Positions 51,328 through 62,524 of a stretch of DNA of 64,000 nucleotides are shown here, piece by piece (the first letter of the stretch is position 1; each line of letters opens with the position of its first letter). A program made the translations under genes and the position numbers. Source of the DNA: Phytophthora colocasiae (Eukaryota; Oomycota; Peronosporomycetes; Peronosporales; Peronosporaceae); the NCBI GenBank assembly GCA_018806915.1, contig JAGKQI010000079.1, positions 1,205,001 to 1,269,000 of the forward strand, in the 5' to 3' direction. Below the pieces are notes generated by a model. That model saw only the letters and a list, made by a program, of their open reading frames with translations, was not told where the DNA came from and did no database searches.

Positions 51328-52536
51328 TCAGCTACATGCCGCATCGAACCGACGGACTAATTGCCAAATCTTACAGAATGGCTGAGTGCATGTCGCTCGG
51401 TGCCTAGGACAAAACGATGATGTGGCAACAACAATACGAGCCTTTTCCATGGCGCCAAGCTCGTGTGTGACGACCAATTTCGCGTCCTCTTCGAAGAGGA
51501 AGACATTTGCGAATATCACAGTTGCTTTGCTCGCTGGTGATTTTTGCGATAACGCAGCATCCCGTACATCGATGCACTTCAGTGCAACCTTCTTCAGACT
51601 AGGAAGGCCTTTTGTATAGAGCTCAATCCGTTCTGTAGCTAGATCACAAAGCTCTTTGCGCATTTCGACTCCAGCGCAAGTACCAACGTCAGTGGTCAAC
51701 GCCACTTGACACAGCACATTTCCAATTCCTGCACCAATGTCTAAGAAGACATCTCTTGGTCGAAGAGGGCCAATGGTCTTGATCATCACAGCAACACCGG
51801 CGGGTAGAATTTCTCCAGCATTTTCTTGTGTCCGGCCAGCCTTTTGTCGGATGTCCTTGGGCCTAACATCTCCAAACATTGCTTGAAGTAGGCATGCAGC
51901 TTCCTCTGCAGTATGAACGCGCCCAGAAGGCTTTCCACCGGCATCATCCCGACCACCACAACCTTCATCACCTCGGCTAACATCTCCATATTCGCTGCCA
52001 CCGATATCGCATGCTTCATCCCGACTAGATCCTGCATGGGCACTACTATCACCTCTACCATCGCTCGATTCACGACCACAGCCATCGACACCACCTTCGC
52101 AATTAGCATTCCCAATTTGAACGACGCTAGATATTTGTAGTTCACCACTTCCATGGCTGTTAACTTGCGTACATACACGTGGTCCGTTGTTTCTTGGCAG
52201 TTCGACTGCAACACCTGGACCAACAAAAAGCGGGTTATTCGGTCGACCCACTTGAGTATCTGCGAGATCTTGCCTACGTCCGGAAGAGGGCGTGGAGAAT
52301 CTGCTGAAGAAGCAGCGCGGAAACTGGGCCAGCCTTCGTCCGTGTGTCCGCTTCAGACTAGCCATACGTAGTTGTAGCTCACGCCCTGTTCGTTTCGATT
52401 GAGCCATACGGCGCGCTACATAACTCCATGTAATTCGGATTCCCTGGCGCTCGAACTCAGCAGCTAGTTGCACAAGCGCTTTGTCTTCCCAATCGAGGAA
52501 ATTAGTCCTCATGCAGCTTGAAAAATACAAATGCAT
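51328..52536 (-). CDS. SANT/Myb-like DOT1-type methyltransferase
   Basis: An intact 402-residue frame. Residues about 10-60 look like a SANT/Myb-type DNA- or histone-binding domain (FLDWEDKALVQLAAEFER, ITWSYVARRM). A Gly/Asp/Ser-rich linker fills 100-205. Residues about 240-390 carry the DOT1 fold: SAM-binding FLDIGAGIGNVLCQVAL (264-280), acidic VEMRKELCDLA, and FANVFLFEEDAKLV then ARIVVATSSF, which match the NNFAF and GGRIVSSKPF regions of DOT1 proteins. DOT1 enzymes methylate histone H3 on the nucleosome core (K79). It is the only unbroken gene in the right half of the piggyBac-type element and is 330 bp from its right end. It could be cargo kept by selection, or an ordinary host gene. Confidence 0.75.
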   Translation of the reverse strand: MHLYFSSCMRTNFLDWEDKALVQLAAEFERQGIRITWSYVARRMAQSKRTGRELQLRMASLKRTHGRRLAQFPRCFFSRFSTPSSGRRQDLADTQVGRPNNPLFVGPGVAVELPRNNGPRVCTQVNSHGSGELQISSVVQIGNANCEGGVDGCGRESSDGRGDSSAHAGSSRDEACDIGGSEYGDVSRGDEGCGGRDDAGGKPSGRVHTAEEAACLLQAMFGDVRPKDIRQKAGRTQENAGEILPAGVAVMIKTIGPLRPRDVFLDIGAGIGNVLCQVALTTDVGTCAGVEMRKELCDLATERIELYTKGLPSLKKVALKCIDVRDAALSQKSPASKATVIFANVFLFEEDAKLVVTHELGAMEKARIVVATSSFCPRHRATCTQPFCKIWQLVRRFDAACS

Positions 52537-52540
52537 GTAT

Positions 52541-52863
52541 CTTGAAAAATGAATGGGCTAACACTTAATGCATGTATATGAAAGTTTGTAAAGTAAATAT
52601 GTGGTCCTCCAGCGTTAGGATACGGATCAAGATGGGAATGTATGGTTTTTACACAACATGACAACATGTTAAATCTTTGCTTAAACCGTCGTTTATATCA
52701 CATCATTTTGATTGGTGGAAAATAATCAGTTTCAAAACAAGATATCTCTTTTTGGTAATTTATGCAAAAGGGCGCTCACAGCGCCCTTTTGTAGCGATAA
52801 TTTTCACCGTGTTTTGGAAATGGTATTAAAGGTCGCTGTGAGCGCCCCTGTATCGCAATAGGG
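52541..52863. other. Right end region of the piggyBac-type element
   Basis: No gene. Contains the subterminal hairpin 52,766-52,790, a related half-site (GGTCGCTGTGAGCGCCCC, 52,831-52,848) and the terminal CGCAATAGGG. Confidence 0.8.
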
Positions 52864-52867
52864 TTAA

Positions 52868-53081
52868 TACGAAGATGCGCTTTTGTGCTTCTCCAGGGTA
52901 ATACCAGCGTGTAATACCAGCGTTTGCCCCTGCTGGTATGCCAAGAGCGTACACAACACTGTGGCGTATTAAGTTTTGGATGTCCTCTTGGAAAATCTTC
53001 TGGTATCGTGCTCTCCCTACTGCTGTCGCTGCACTTTGGATTACATAGATCCATCGTCGAGATTCTGTCGCGCTCCCCGGT
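52868..53081. other. Spacer between the piggyBac-type element and E5
   Basis: 214 bp without a gene; a short direct repeat of TAATACCAGCG occurs at about 52,901-52,921. CCGGT at 53,077-53,081 is the target duplication of E5. Confidence 0.6.
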
Positions 53082-53956
53082 TGTCGCGATACCCAGGGTT
53101 TCCGATAAGGAAAGTTTATTAATGAGCAAAAGCAAAAGGAAACTTGGGCACGGACAGCGAAAAATAAGATTGTTATTTAATTGAGCCCCAAGACTCGGGT
53201 CAATCAATAATTGCAATTTTGTTTTCAATCATATCATCGAGCTCTGATTGGTAGAAAACCACCAAACCGTAACCTTAACCCAAACCCCTTGACGCTCGCT
53301 AAAGCTTTGCGAGAACTTTAACTACACCGCTTTCAAAGCGTGGCGCTTTAACGACGATGGCTTGTGGGCTGAGGTATTTCGCAGTTGGTGTGAACTCCTT
53401 CGTAATGGCATCAAACAGACACCGCACGTCCAATATAGTCGCATTGGGTCTTGCAGAAATTTGCAAAGTGAGGAGGCTGCTGGGGTGTCGAGCGCTACCT
53501 CAGAGCTGTCTCGTCGAAGCTGTTTACGTCGTACAGGCCCAGAAGACCACTGCTTGCTCATTATTGATGCGTTAAGAGTACTCAAGTAGCTCGTGACTTC
53601 ACGATAACGTGCAGAACGCGAGCTAAACGCCACAGTAAAATGGAGGATTATTTGGACGTGATTGAGACCTCGTTCAATCAATAATTTAGTGTGTTTTAAT
53701 TGAATTATTTGAAATTCAACTTGTTTTTTTCACAACCCTAGGCACGGAAGGCTGTCCTTCACCGTGCCAAACATGCAATCGTGGGCGCGTGCCAGCAGCC
53801 CACTGAAGTCTCATGCAACGTGCCTCGAGTCCACCCAGACCTCGTGACACAATCGCGCCGCCATCGGAAGGCGCCGAGGCGTGCGCCCAACTCCGCCATT
53901 GGTGCCCGGCGTGAGCACAGCTTGAACAACTTGAATCGAGGCCGTAATCGGCGACA
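53082..53956 (-). repeat. E5 3' LTR (split)
   Basis: 281 bp of LTR in two parts (53,082-53,154 and 53,741-53,956, sharing the 8-bp duplication) around a 586-bp insertion. It ends GGCGACA, next to the purine tract GCTTTGGAGGGCAG on the minus strand. Confidence 0.92.
53155..53740. mobile_element. hAT-like non-autonomous insertion
   Basis: 586 bp flanked by an 8-bp duplication GGCACGGA (53,147-53,154 and 53,741-53,748), verified by the uninterrupted LTR at 58,728-59,008. The ends CAGCGAAAAATAAG and, inverted, TAGGGTTGTGAAAA are weakly similar. An 8-bp duplication with a YARNG-like end suggests hAT. It contains two overlapping short frames with no transposase features. Confidence 0.75.
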
Positions 53957-53996
53957 CTGCCCTCCAAAGCTTGATCACGACGGGCGTTGCTCCTTG

Positions 53997-56900
53997 TTAG
54001 TCAACTTGACTACGTAGTTCGTTATCCTCGCTGGTCATCACGTAGTCGTGAACCTTTTCAGGTACATCTTGGAGGAGCGTAGTCAGCGGCTCCCATGAAT
54101 TCTCAATGGCCTGTAAACCCAACCACGACACGAGAAGCTCCCAGCGCTTGGCAGTCCGATTGAATCGATGGTCAACGAATCCTTCGACTCCGATCAGCAT
54201 GCCTTGATTCGCCACTAGCTCCAACAGTTCCTCGGTCACATTGAGCGCACTGTCTGCGTAGAACTTTAGGCGCGAGGCGTGGACCTGGTACTTGCGCCCG
54301 GTGATGAGGTGTTCAATCTCGAAGGAGTGGGGTAGCGCTGCAATAATTCGAAATGGGCCGATCCAGTGTCCAAGCAGCTTGTGATTTGGCAGCCTTTGAT
54401 CAATCCTAGACCACAGGACGAAATCGCCGATGTCGAAGTTGGCGAGACTGCCCTTGTGTGACGCCATGTCTCGGAGCCGCTGCCTTTCTCTTTCGTCCGT
54501 CACCTCTCGATGCAGATCATGCAGCGATGAACGGATGCGATCAACTGAATCACCAACGTTGTCCAGATCCACGACGCGTTCGCTTCTATTACCGTTGGCT
54601 GGCACGACGATAGTATCCAACGCCGACATTGCGGGCAGGGCAATGAAAACTTCGATTGGGGCGTGGCCAGCAAGAGAGTGAACCGGAGTATGGTTCAAAT
54701 TGGCCTGGATAGCTGGCACCAGGTACGGCCATTCACTAGTATCAAGAGAGTATTCCAGTAGTAGCGCTCGAGTGACTTGAAGTACATCCTTATTGAGTCT
54801 CTCCACTGTTCCGTTCACCCATGGAGAGTAGACGGGAGTAAAGTCGAGCTCCATTTTCAATCTCGACGCCAAGTGTTTCACCACCTCATTCTTGAAGTGC
54901 GAGCCTTGGTCAGAGCGCAGCATTTTTGGAGTTCCGTAGCGCGCGCACCACATGCTTAGGGACTCAGCAGCAATATACGCGGTCGGAGAGGTGCAAGGAA
55001 ATAGCTCGCAAAAATGCGATAGGCCGTCCTTCACGACGAGAAGATACTTTGTGTCGCCGAATCCGTCGCCAAGAGTCAAGAAGTCCCAGTGGACGATCTC
55101 ATTGCGCTGCGTTGGTGTCAATAATGGTCCATACGGTCGCGAGATCAAGCGTGGTCCTTTGAAGTGCTTGCACCGCAAGCATTGTCGGACGAATGTTGCA
55201 ACCTGAACTTCCAGCCTTGCAATGAAGAACCGCTCCTTGATCACCAGGGCCATCGGTTCTTGCCCACGATGACCGTGAGCACCACAGTGAGCGACTATGA
55301 AAATTCGAGCGAGAAGTTCCTTTGCAGCGGTGGGAATCCAGAGACGGCCGTCGATGGTAACCATACCCTCCTCCTCCACGAAATTCGACAGCGTGGAGCG
55401 TTCGCGAGGGGCGTCTTCCTGAGCACGGCGGACTTCGTCACGAGTAGGAAAGACATAGTTGTCATCAGCTAGGGGGCGGATTTGTGATAGGTCCTCCACA
55501 GGGGTAGCAAGCTGGCTGCAAGTGCGTACAGCGGCAACACGAACCACGTCCCGTGCGTGCCAGCGTGAGACGATGTCTGCCCAGACATTCTTCTCCCCAG
55601 GAATGTGTTCAATCACATAGTGGAGACCACAGAGACGCATCGACCAGCGCTGCAAGCGGTCTCGGACGTGTTTCTTGAGCTCAACTCCAGGCGCAAAAAT
55701 GTACGCCAGATTCGCGTGGTCACAGTACAACCTGAATCCAAGTGGACGAAGAAGGAGGTATTCAAGATCGTTGCAAGCTTTAACGATCGGGAACGCCTCC
55801 TTTTCCACAACCGACCAGTTCTCTTCTGAGTGCTTGAAAACTCCACTCTTACACACGATCATTTCATGTTGCTGTTGGTCAACAGGCAGCAGTGGGTCCC
55901 AGTTCCGGACTTGGGTAACGATGATGCTGTACCCGAGAGCAGATGCATCAGTGAATAGGAGCATCTCTGCAGCTGGATCAGGGAATGCCATGAGAGCCGA
56001 ATCCCGAACCAAGTTCACAACTGAGTCGAAAGCAGCTTCTTCATCTTTCGTCCATGAGGTGGCTACATTGAGCGCATTGCGATTACGCCGACCGATTCTC
56101 TTGCGTTCGGCATTCAACTTGTCCTGTAGCGGAGCAATGAGACGAGCATAGTCGGGTAACGAATCGTGTAGCCAATTCGTAGCACATACGAAGTATTGTA
56201 GCTCAGCGATCGTGGACGGCAGGGGCAACTCGGCAAGAGCGCTGACGCGCTCGGGGTCATGGCGAATGCCATCGCTGGATATTAGGCGTCCACACCACTT
56301 GATCTCCAGTTCAAATAGCGATGACTTGGCGGCATTAAGCTTGAAGTTGGCTGCTTGGACGATCCCAAAGAAAACTCGGAGCGTCTCTAAGAACTCGGGA
56401 ATAGTTGGCGCAAATAAAATCACGTCGTCGACCCACACGAGCGCTGATTTCGGGATCAGAGGTGCCAGCTTGGCTTGGATTTGGCTCTGAAAGTGCAGTG
56501 CCGAGTCCATGGCCCCTTGAGGTACACGCGTTGGCGTATACACCCCATCTGGCGTGACGAATGAGAACACCTCTCGACTGTCTTCATGTAGGGGCAGTGA
56601 AAGTGTTCGGTTGTGTGAAGTCGACGCGACCGAACACTTTCATTCCTTCCAAGGCATTTAGTGTCGTGGCAGTTGATGGCATTGTGCCTGCGATAGGAAC
56701 GGTGACTTTGTTGACGGGCCGGTAATCGATGGTCAACCGAAACTTGTCTTGCGTGCCTGGCTTTCGTACTGGGACAACTGCACATGCCCACCGCGAAGCG
56801 TTGTTCTGCTCCACTAGCCCACTGTCGACGAGAGATTTCACGTAATCTCGTATGAACTGAGCCTGCATGGGTGCGTATTTGCGCGGAGAGCTTCGGTGCG

Positions 56901-58542
56901 GTACTGCACCTGGCTGTATAGTGACTTGAAGCGGGTCGACATTGGCGGGAGGGTCTGCACCGACAGCTTCACGCCACACATCTGGGAATGCTTCCAGCAG
57001 CTCGCGGACGGCGTCAACATGCTCTACAGGTAATCCATTCGCAACGGCACGGTCCAGTAATTGGGTGAGTGTGCTGATGTCATCCGGTGTATCCGTCGAC
57101 TGCTCTGTATTGGGAATCTCGTTGCCGACTGGGAATTCATCACTCTCCACATCAAGTAGTGAAGGTCCAGCCAGTTGCGCAAGCTGCTGCTCGACGTCAA
57201 TTCCAAGACCCTTTAGAACATCACGTCCCAACAAAAACTCATCACTTTCGCCCTCAATAACGAGGCAGGATACTGAACGCAACATCACCGGTCCAGCGAC
57301 CGTAGACAGCTCCACATCCAGCAGGACTTCCTTGGTATACTCCAGCTGCCGGCCATAAGCCATTTCCAGCATCACCGGCGTAGGCAGCGATGTTGTAGTA
57401 AGCGACGGTTGCACGGCACGTAGCGAGTCCAGAATAGTTTGCGAAACGACGCTCTTATCAGCACCAGTGTCCGGCAGGTAACGGACTTCCAACAGTCCAT
57501 TTATACGAACCGAGCCCGCGGGAGTACCAGACCGGGCCATTTTCGATCGTGCACTCGATCGTTTTTCCTTGGCCTCTCGAAATTGCTTTAGAGCTTCCTC
57601 TCGCTGTGCGTCCGTCGCAACGGGGCAGTCATTCATCCAGTGGGCTCCTTTGCAAACCAGGCAGCCATCATGGGGAGGAGCACGCGTTGGGCGAGGTGTT
57701 GACGACGTAGTGCCACCCGAAGCAGCAGCAGCGGGTGTCGATGTACGTGGGGGCGGAGGCTTCGAGCTCGCAGCTCGCTGGGGCTTCTTCTCGACCTTGC
57801 TTCCCTTCGAATCAGCCTTAGAGGCATTCTCTTGAGACATCCGGTGGAACCGCTGCTGGACCTTCGCATGTTCCAGTATCAGGTCGAAGAGCGCAATTTC
57901 ATCAGATTTGCAGTCACGTCTCTCTAAGTCCACTAAGCGGCTGATTTGCGCTTTTAGCACCGGAGGTTGAAGGTTGTCGATCAGCAGCCGACACCGAGCC
58001 TTCATCCTGCTCTTGTAGTCTCCGTCGTCCTGCTGACCTGCTCCAATAAATCCTTGCAGCCCGTTGTCTTCCACAATACTGTTAAAATCCTCGTAGTAGC
58101 GAAAGACCCTCGCATCACAGTCATCATTAGCGAGATTCATTTTCAGACGTTGACGGAATAAAGTCGTGACATCAGGGACGAACCCATTCTTGAGAGATTG
58201 ACAGCGTGCTTTCACAGCGGCCATGATGTCAGCGTCCGTCACAGAATCCACTCCCTTCTTTAGCACATAGGTAGCCAGATTCTTCAGCGTGCCCCGCTTG
58301 ACAGCACCTTTCACTGTTGACACCACGTTCTCGAAGGTTTCACCAGTAGTAGCACAGCGTGCGCGCATCTTCTTCTCGTATCGCTCCCATTCGCGGAGCC
58401 ATTCGACGAGGGCAGCATGCTCCCAGCTGCAAAGCTCGGGAGCCTTAATGACTTCAAAGATGGGGTGTGGAATTGACATTTCTACATCTCCATCCAAGTC
58501 CACAGTGTAGCGCGTCCCCGACATCTTGGGGTTGCAGAGCAC
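53997..58542 (-). pseudogene. E5 gag-pol polyprotein, frameshifted in RT
   Basis: A first frame from 58,542 (MLCNPKMSGTRY; or MSGTRY at 58,524) holds gag, a CCHC knuckle (CLVCKGAHWMNDC), protease (PDTGADKSVV) and the start of RT (IDYRPVNKV), and stops at 56,584. A second frame (to 53,997) resumes with the rest of RT (VWVDDVILFAP), RNase H (FTDASALGYSI), integrase (HCGAHGHRG, RSDQGSHF, VERLNKD) and chromodomain (ELLVSWLGLQAIENSWEP). The break is one nucleotide in the conserved DFLxGFWQLPLH motif and coincides with a 14-bp inverted repeat (56,598-56,642). Otherwise the gene is intact. Confidence 0.92.
56598..56642. repeat. Quasi-palindrome at the E5 frameshift
   Basis: TGAAAGTGTTCGGT (56,598-56,611) and ACCGAACACTTTCA (56,629-56,642) are perfect inverted copies. 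The first replaces the bases expected to encode GFWQ, pointing to a template-switch mutation copied from the second. Confidence 0.75.
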
Positions 58543-58716
58543 TTCAACTGCGAACTTAACGGTATCCGCACTTAAACGATTGGCACACCGCTCGTACTTA
58601 AACGACGCGATTCAGTACTTGAACTCGGCGTCAATCTCCAGTCGTCGCACGCACTGAAGAACGAAGAACCGGACGCTCGTCGTCCGAGACTAACAAACTC
58701 ACACTTCGATGAGCGC

Positions 58717-58728
58717 AAAGCTAGCTTT
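58717..58728 (-). promoter_or_regulatory. Palindrome AAAGCTAGCTTT at the E5 primer-site position
   Basis: A 12-bp perfect palindrome begins at the last base of the 5' LTR, in the same place as AAAGTTAACTTT in E1. The two share eight outer and central positions (AAAGYTARCTTT). Confidence 0.55.
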
Positions 58729-59008
58729 GTCGCGATACCCAGGGTTTCCGATAAGGAAAGTTTATTAATGAGCAAAAGCAAAAGGAAACTTGGGCACGGA
58801 AGGCTGTCCTTCACCGTGCCAAACATGCAATCGTGGGCGCGTGCCAGCAGCCCACTGAAGTCTCATGCAACGTGCCTCGAGTCCACCCAGACCTCGTGAC
58901 ACAATCGCGCCGCCATCGGAAGGCGCCGAGGCGTGCGCCCAACTCCGCCATTGGTGCCCGGCGTGAGCACAGCTTGAACAACTTGAATCGAGGCCGTAAT
59001 CGGCGACA
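58728..59008 (-). repeat. E5 5' LTR
   Basis: 281 bp uninterrupted LTR; it serves as the empty site for the hAT-like insertion in the other LTR. Confidence 0.92.
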
Positions 59009-60076
59009 CCGGTGCAAACGAGACTTCACAGCCAAGACTACGCACTGTGAAGGCATTTGCCTTTTCAAGTAATGGAGTCACGCGACAGTTATGCACTTCT
59101 AAGATGGAACCCAGTTTCCGTTCACTTTTTTTTTTACACGTAACATTTCATTGTCCAGCTCAACGTAATGCTGCATCAAAGGTCCACCTGGCGTAGGTTG
59201 AGCCTCCACTAGTGTGCGCACTATACACGTCAACGTAGATTGGTGTATATGTAGGAATGCGTAGTATTCACGTATACTAAAATTTATCAACATGTAGATT
59301 GCACACAAAGCTATATCCGCCGGAGGCCATTTTGAGCCATGATAAAACCCCATGGGAATCTGTCATTCTGCCATTCTGCTCCTGCTTCACAAGATTCGTT
59401 TTCCTCAAGACTCCTGCTCTCTCACGATGGTACGGACTAACGCATTCGAGACGTTGATGAGATCAGCGCCTGTAGATCCACTCTGCTTCGACATCAACTC
59501 CTACCTGTCCAAGCTGCTAAGAACGGCAAATGTCGTGTGTGCGGTAATAAGGTCCCTTGGACCCGGGATCGAGTCACCTCCCACAAGACATCGAGAAACT
59601 GTATTGGTCAAAGTGATGATGAAGCAATTCTGTTTCGCAGCCTAAAACAAATGAAGGCAAACGCAAAGTTGCGGTAATTAAGCGATCAGCAGAGTCTATC
59701 TCACTTCCGGAAGGCCAACATCCTGCAGTCGAAAGAGAGGGCCTGCGTCTGCAACCAGCTACATGCTTTGTGGATAGTATTACAGTCACCTAGAGACCGA
59801 GCATATACCTGCAGGTGGTGATCATGAAGACGACGAGGATAACGCAGTTGAATGCTGGCTATAAAATTTACCAGGTTTTGTGTCCATTTAGACCAACATT
59901 ATACCACCAGTGTACCAACGTAGTGTTGATGTGTACTAAATTATTCCAACGTGTAAATTAAGCACACTAGCCTCCACAAAACTCTGTTGCTGATACAGAT
60001 TGTTGTGTGAAAGTCCAGATTGACGAGGATCTTCTCCCTTGTGGTGGTATTTCAACGCGATGATTCGCAGGCGAAT
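59009..60076. other. Intergenic remnant with BED-type zinc-finger fragment
   Basis: Plus-strand frames from ATG 59,427 (MVRTNAFETLMRSAP) lead, after a frame change near 59,525, into CRVCGNKVPWTRDRVTSHK, which looks like a BED zinc finger of hAT-type transposases or related oomycete proteins. The frame stops within 40 codons. The rest of the interval shows no gene. Confidence 0.4.
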
Positions 60077-60785
60077 GTGAAGCTGTGACTCTACAAATTT
60101 TCTTTGGACTGCCGGTTCCCAGAGCCAGAGCGGCATTGTGAGGAGCCCTGGACCAGCCTCGAGAAGAGGGCTTCACGTGTAGCCGAACAAGCGTCAGGCC
60201 GCGTCGACAAGCGTCACCGCCGCGTGAATCTCCGCCAGGGTAAGACCAAGTTGGAAAGGTGATCCGGGCGGCGTATCCCGGGCGTGACTCCTTCCATTTC
60301 ATATTCCAGTTGATACTTTCGGGTATTATTTCATATTATAACTGCATTTTGGGAGGTTAGTGGTAGTCACCCCTAAAATTGATTGATTTGACTGCTTGTG
60401 TGTTTGGACTGTATTGGTTGTGTGTTCTTAATACTACATAGTATTTTGAACATATATATTGGATTCTATTCTTCTGGAGATTCCTAGTGAATCTATCGGA
60501 AGTGGTGCGCTGTTTAAAGAGCCCCGGAACTGTGCCAGTGTTCCGGACTTTGCTCTAGTCGTACTGGCATTTGGAGTGCCCACCGCTAAAGAATAAGAAG
60601 CGGTTGTATATTTTGGTTTAACTCTCTTGTATATTTGGTTAACTGTTGGAGGGGAAGTACTTTGCTCATAAGTGCTTACCCACTTTCGGACTAATTAACC
60701 ACCGTTTGGGAAGTGTTTATTTGGTTAGCACTCTCCCTCCGGATCTAGTTCTACAATCTTTTGGAGATAACACTTTCGGTGCAGA
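60077..60785 (-). repeat. Deleted E3-type LTR, interrupted by E4
   Basis: Begins TGTGAAGCTGTGACTCT like the E3 LTR on the minus strand but lacks an internal stretch (about 560 bp relative to E3) after GGCATTG. It ends at GGTGCAGA, where E4 starts. No gag-pol remains on its left side, so it is a solo or truncated LTR. It shows that other E3-family insertions exist in this genome. Confidence 0.85.
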
Positions 60786-62469
60786 TGTCGCGAAGTCGGT
60801 GAAACTTTGGTCGCGGAGCAGGGGCGTATAGTGAACCCTAGTTATACGACTACTGAAAAGGGGTTTTCATAGCCGTACAACGGTAGGTTGGCGTGTGGTA
60901 CCTTGCGGTATCCTCGTGGGTTCGTTGTCTTCGGAAATATGACCCTCGCCGGAGTCTGAGAATGTGTTGTGAAGAGAAGTAGGGGTTCCCTTGGAGTCTG
61001 GTGTCGGTATTCAGGAAATCCTTCCAGGAGCGTTCGGGAGTCGGGATCTCTGGGAACCAAAATGGTTTCCAGGAAGTCGGCGGTCGAAAAGAGGTAATAT
61101 ACCAGAGAAAGTCTGAAATCGGTGTCTGAATATCGCAATTCCAGAACCGAGATACCTGACTTTCAGAGATAAACAACTAATATTCAGAGTTCGAAAAAAT
61201 ACAAATATATACAGCCGTTCTTATTCTTTCTAGGCCCTTGAACGGTGGGCTAACACTCCAGGTCAACTAGGGACTTGCTACCAGACACCTGGTCTGTCTG
61301 GTATCCCTTTACGTTCGCGCACCACCCTCTTATATAGAGGGAAAATATAAACCAATACAATCGGCTATATATAACAGTCTACCTTGCACTCTGAAAACGA
61401 CTGTCTAGTTTCCAGAGCCTGTCCAAACTATCAATATGAAATGGGCTACCGCTATAGACAAAACAAACGACCCAACTAGGATATGGAATAGGCGGGTCCT
61501 TTCAGGTCTCTACGTTACCTGATCTCCACCTAAGGGGATTGAATTTGGTGGAGATCACACGACGTACGTGATGACGCAGTGGCTTGAATACCTCTCAAGC
61601 GGACTTGTGCAGTAGCAAGCAAATTGAACTCTGTTTATCGTTTATCTTCCTCATAACTATCATATATCTCTGGTAACTCTCTTCTTCTTGTCGTCTTTTG
61701 CGTCCTTTATGCAGTCAGTCTTCATATCTCAGGTACTCTTGGTCTTTGTATACATCTGGTACTTTGACTTGGTCTCAGTATGCAGTCTGTGCAGCCGATC
61801 TCGATGGGTTGACAGGTAGAGACGTCATTACGGGGGATGTGCAGGTCAGTAATCACTTGAATGCGTGACTTGAACTTGGGTTCACTTGGTTTCAGTATGG
61901 TCTTGGATCTTCGGTGGTTTCGGAGTCTGGTATCCTGGTTTTCAGAGTCTGAAGTCACTTGGTTTTCAGAGTCTTAGTCACTCAGAATTAGAGATACCAG
62001 AGTCTTGAGTACGAAACCAGAGTACGGAGCACCAATGCTACAACGTACATGAAGATCTTGAGGGTTGCGCGGGTGCGCGGCGTCCGGCGCGCGATACTTG
62101 GTCTCTGCGGGTATACATTGTGAATCCTTGAACCATCCATCGTCGCGCTGGACGGTAACGGGATGAGGTCTCTCAGAGATACGTTCTTCTGAGAGACTTT
62201 CCGCCAGAACTTAGGCACTCATCGTCGGGGAAAGTCCGGTGACCAGACAGAGTGTAGTTGACCTTCAGAGTTGTGCGCACTCTGAAGTACACTTCTGGTC
62301 CTTTGGGCCCCTTTACAGTCAGGCGAAGGTTTATCCACAATCTTCCACAGATGTCGCACGGGTGTGGTCGCGTCCCAAAGTCCCTTTCGCTTATAACCCA
62401 TAGTATAACCAATCACATCGTAACGTAATATCCACCTGTCGCTCGAAAATCGGAAATAACATCATGTCA
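60786..62469 (-). repeat. E4 3' LTR
   Basis: 1,684 bp on the plus strand from TGTCGCGAAGTC to CATGTCA. The end is placed by comparison with E3: both are followed by ACCGYCCCTC, the complement of the purine tract. The stretch from 61,200 (CAGCCGTTCTTATTC) aligns with E3 LTR bases near 12,140. Confidence 0.8.
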
Positions 62470-62524
62470 ACCGCCCCTCCTGGTCACGATCCATCAGTGC
62501 GGAACTTTCTCCAAGCTGTGTATC

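Larger units (their letters stand above)
43562..52863 (+). mobile_element. piggyBac-type element with possible gene cargo
   Basis: TTAA at 43,558-43,561 and 52,864-52,867 flank inverted termini CCCTATTGCG / CGCAATAGGG, as expected for piggyBac elements (TTAA target, CCC ends). Both ends also carry the same subterminal hairpin, with arms AAAAGGGCGC and GCGCCCTTTT and loop TCACT (43,619-43,643) or TCACA (52,766-52,790). The 9.3 kb interval holds a piggyBac transposase gene, three decayed host-like genes and an intact DOT1-like gene. Without an empty-site comparison the cargo interpretation remains an inference, but the matching ends are clear. Confidence 0.75.
53082..59008 (-). mobile_element. 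E5: Ty3/Gypsy chromodomain element related to E1
   Basis: LTRs (TGTCGC...GCGACA) with CCGGT duplications at 53,077-53,081 and 59,009-59,013. After removal of the hAT-like insertion both LTRs are 281 bp and look identical, so it inserted recently. Gag-pol is on the minus strand, with the same domain order and the same purine tract and palindromic primer-site region as E1, so E1 and E5 are one lineage. Confidence 0.93.
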
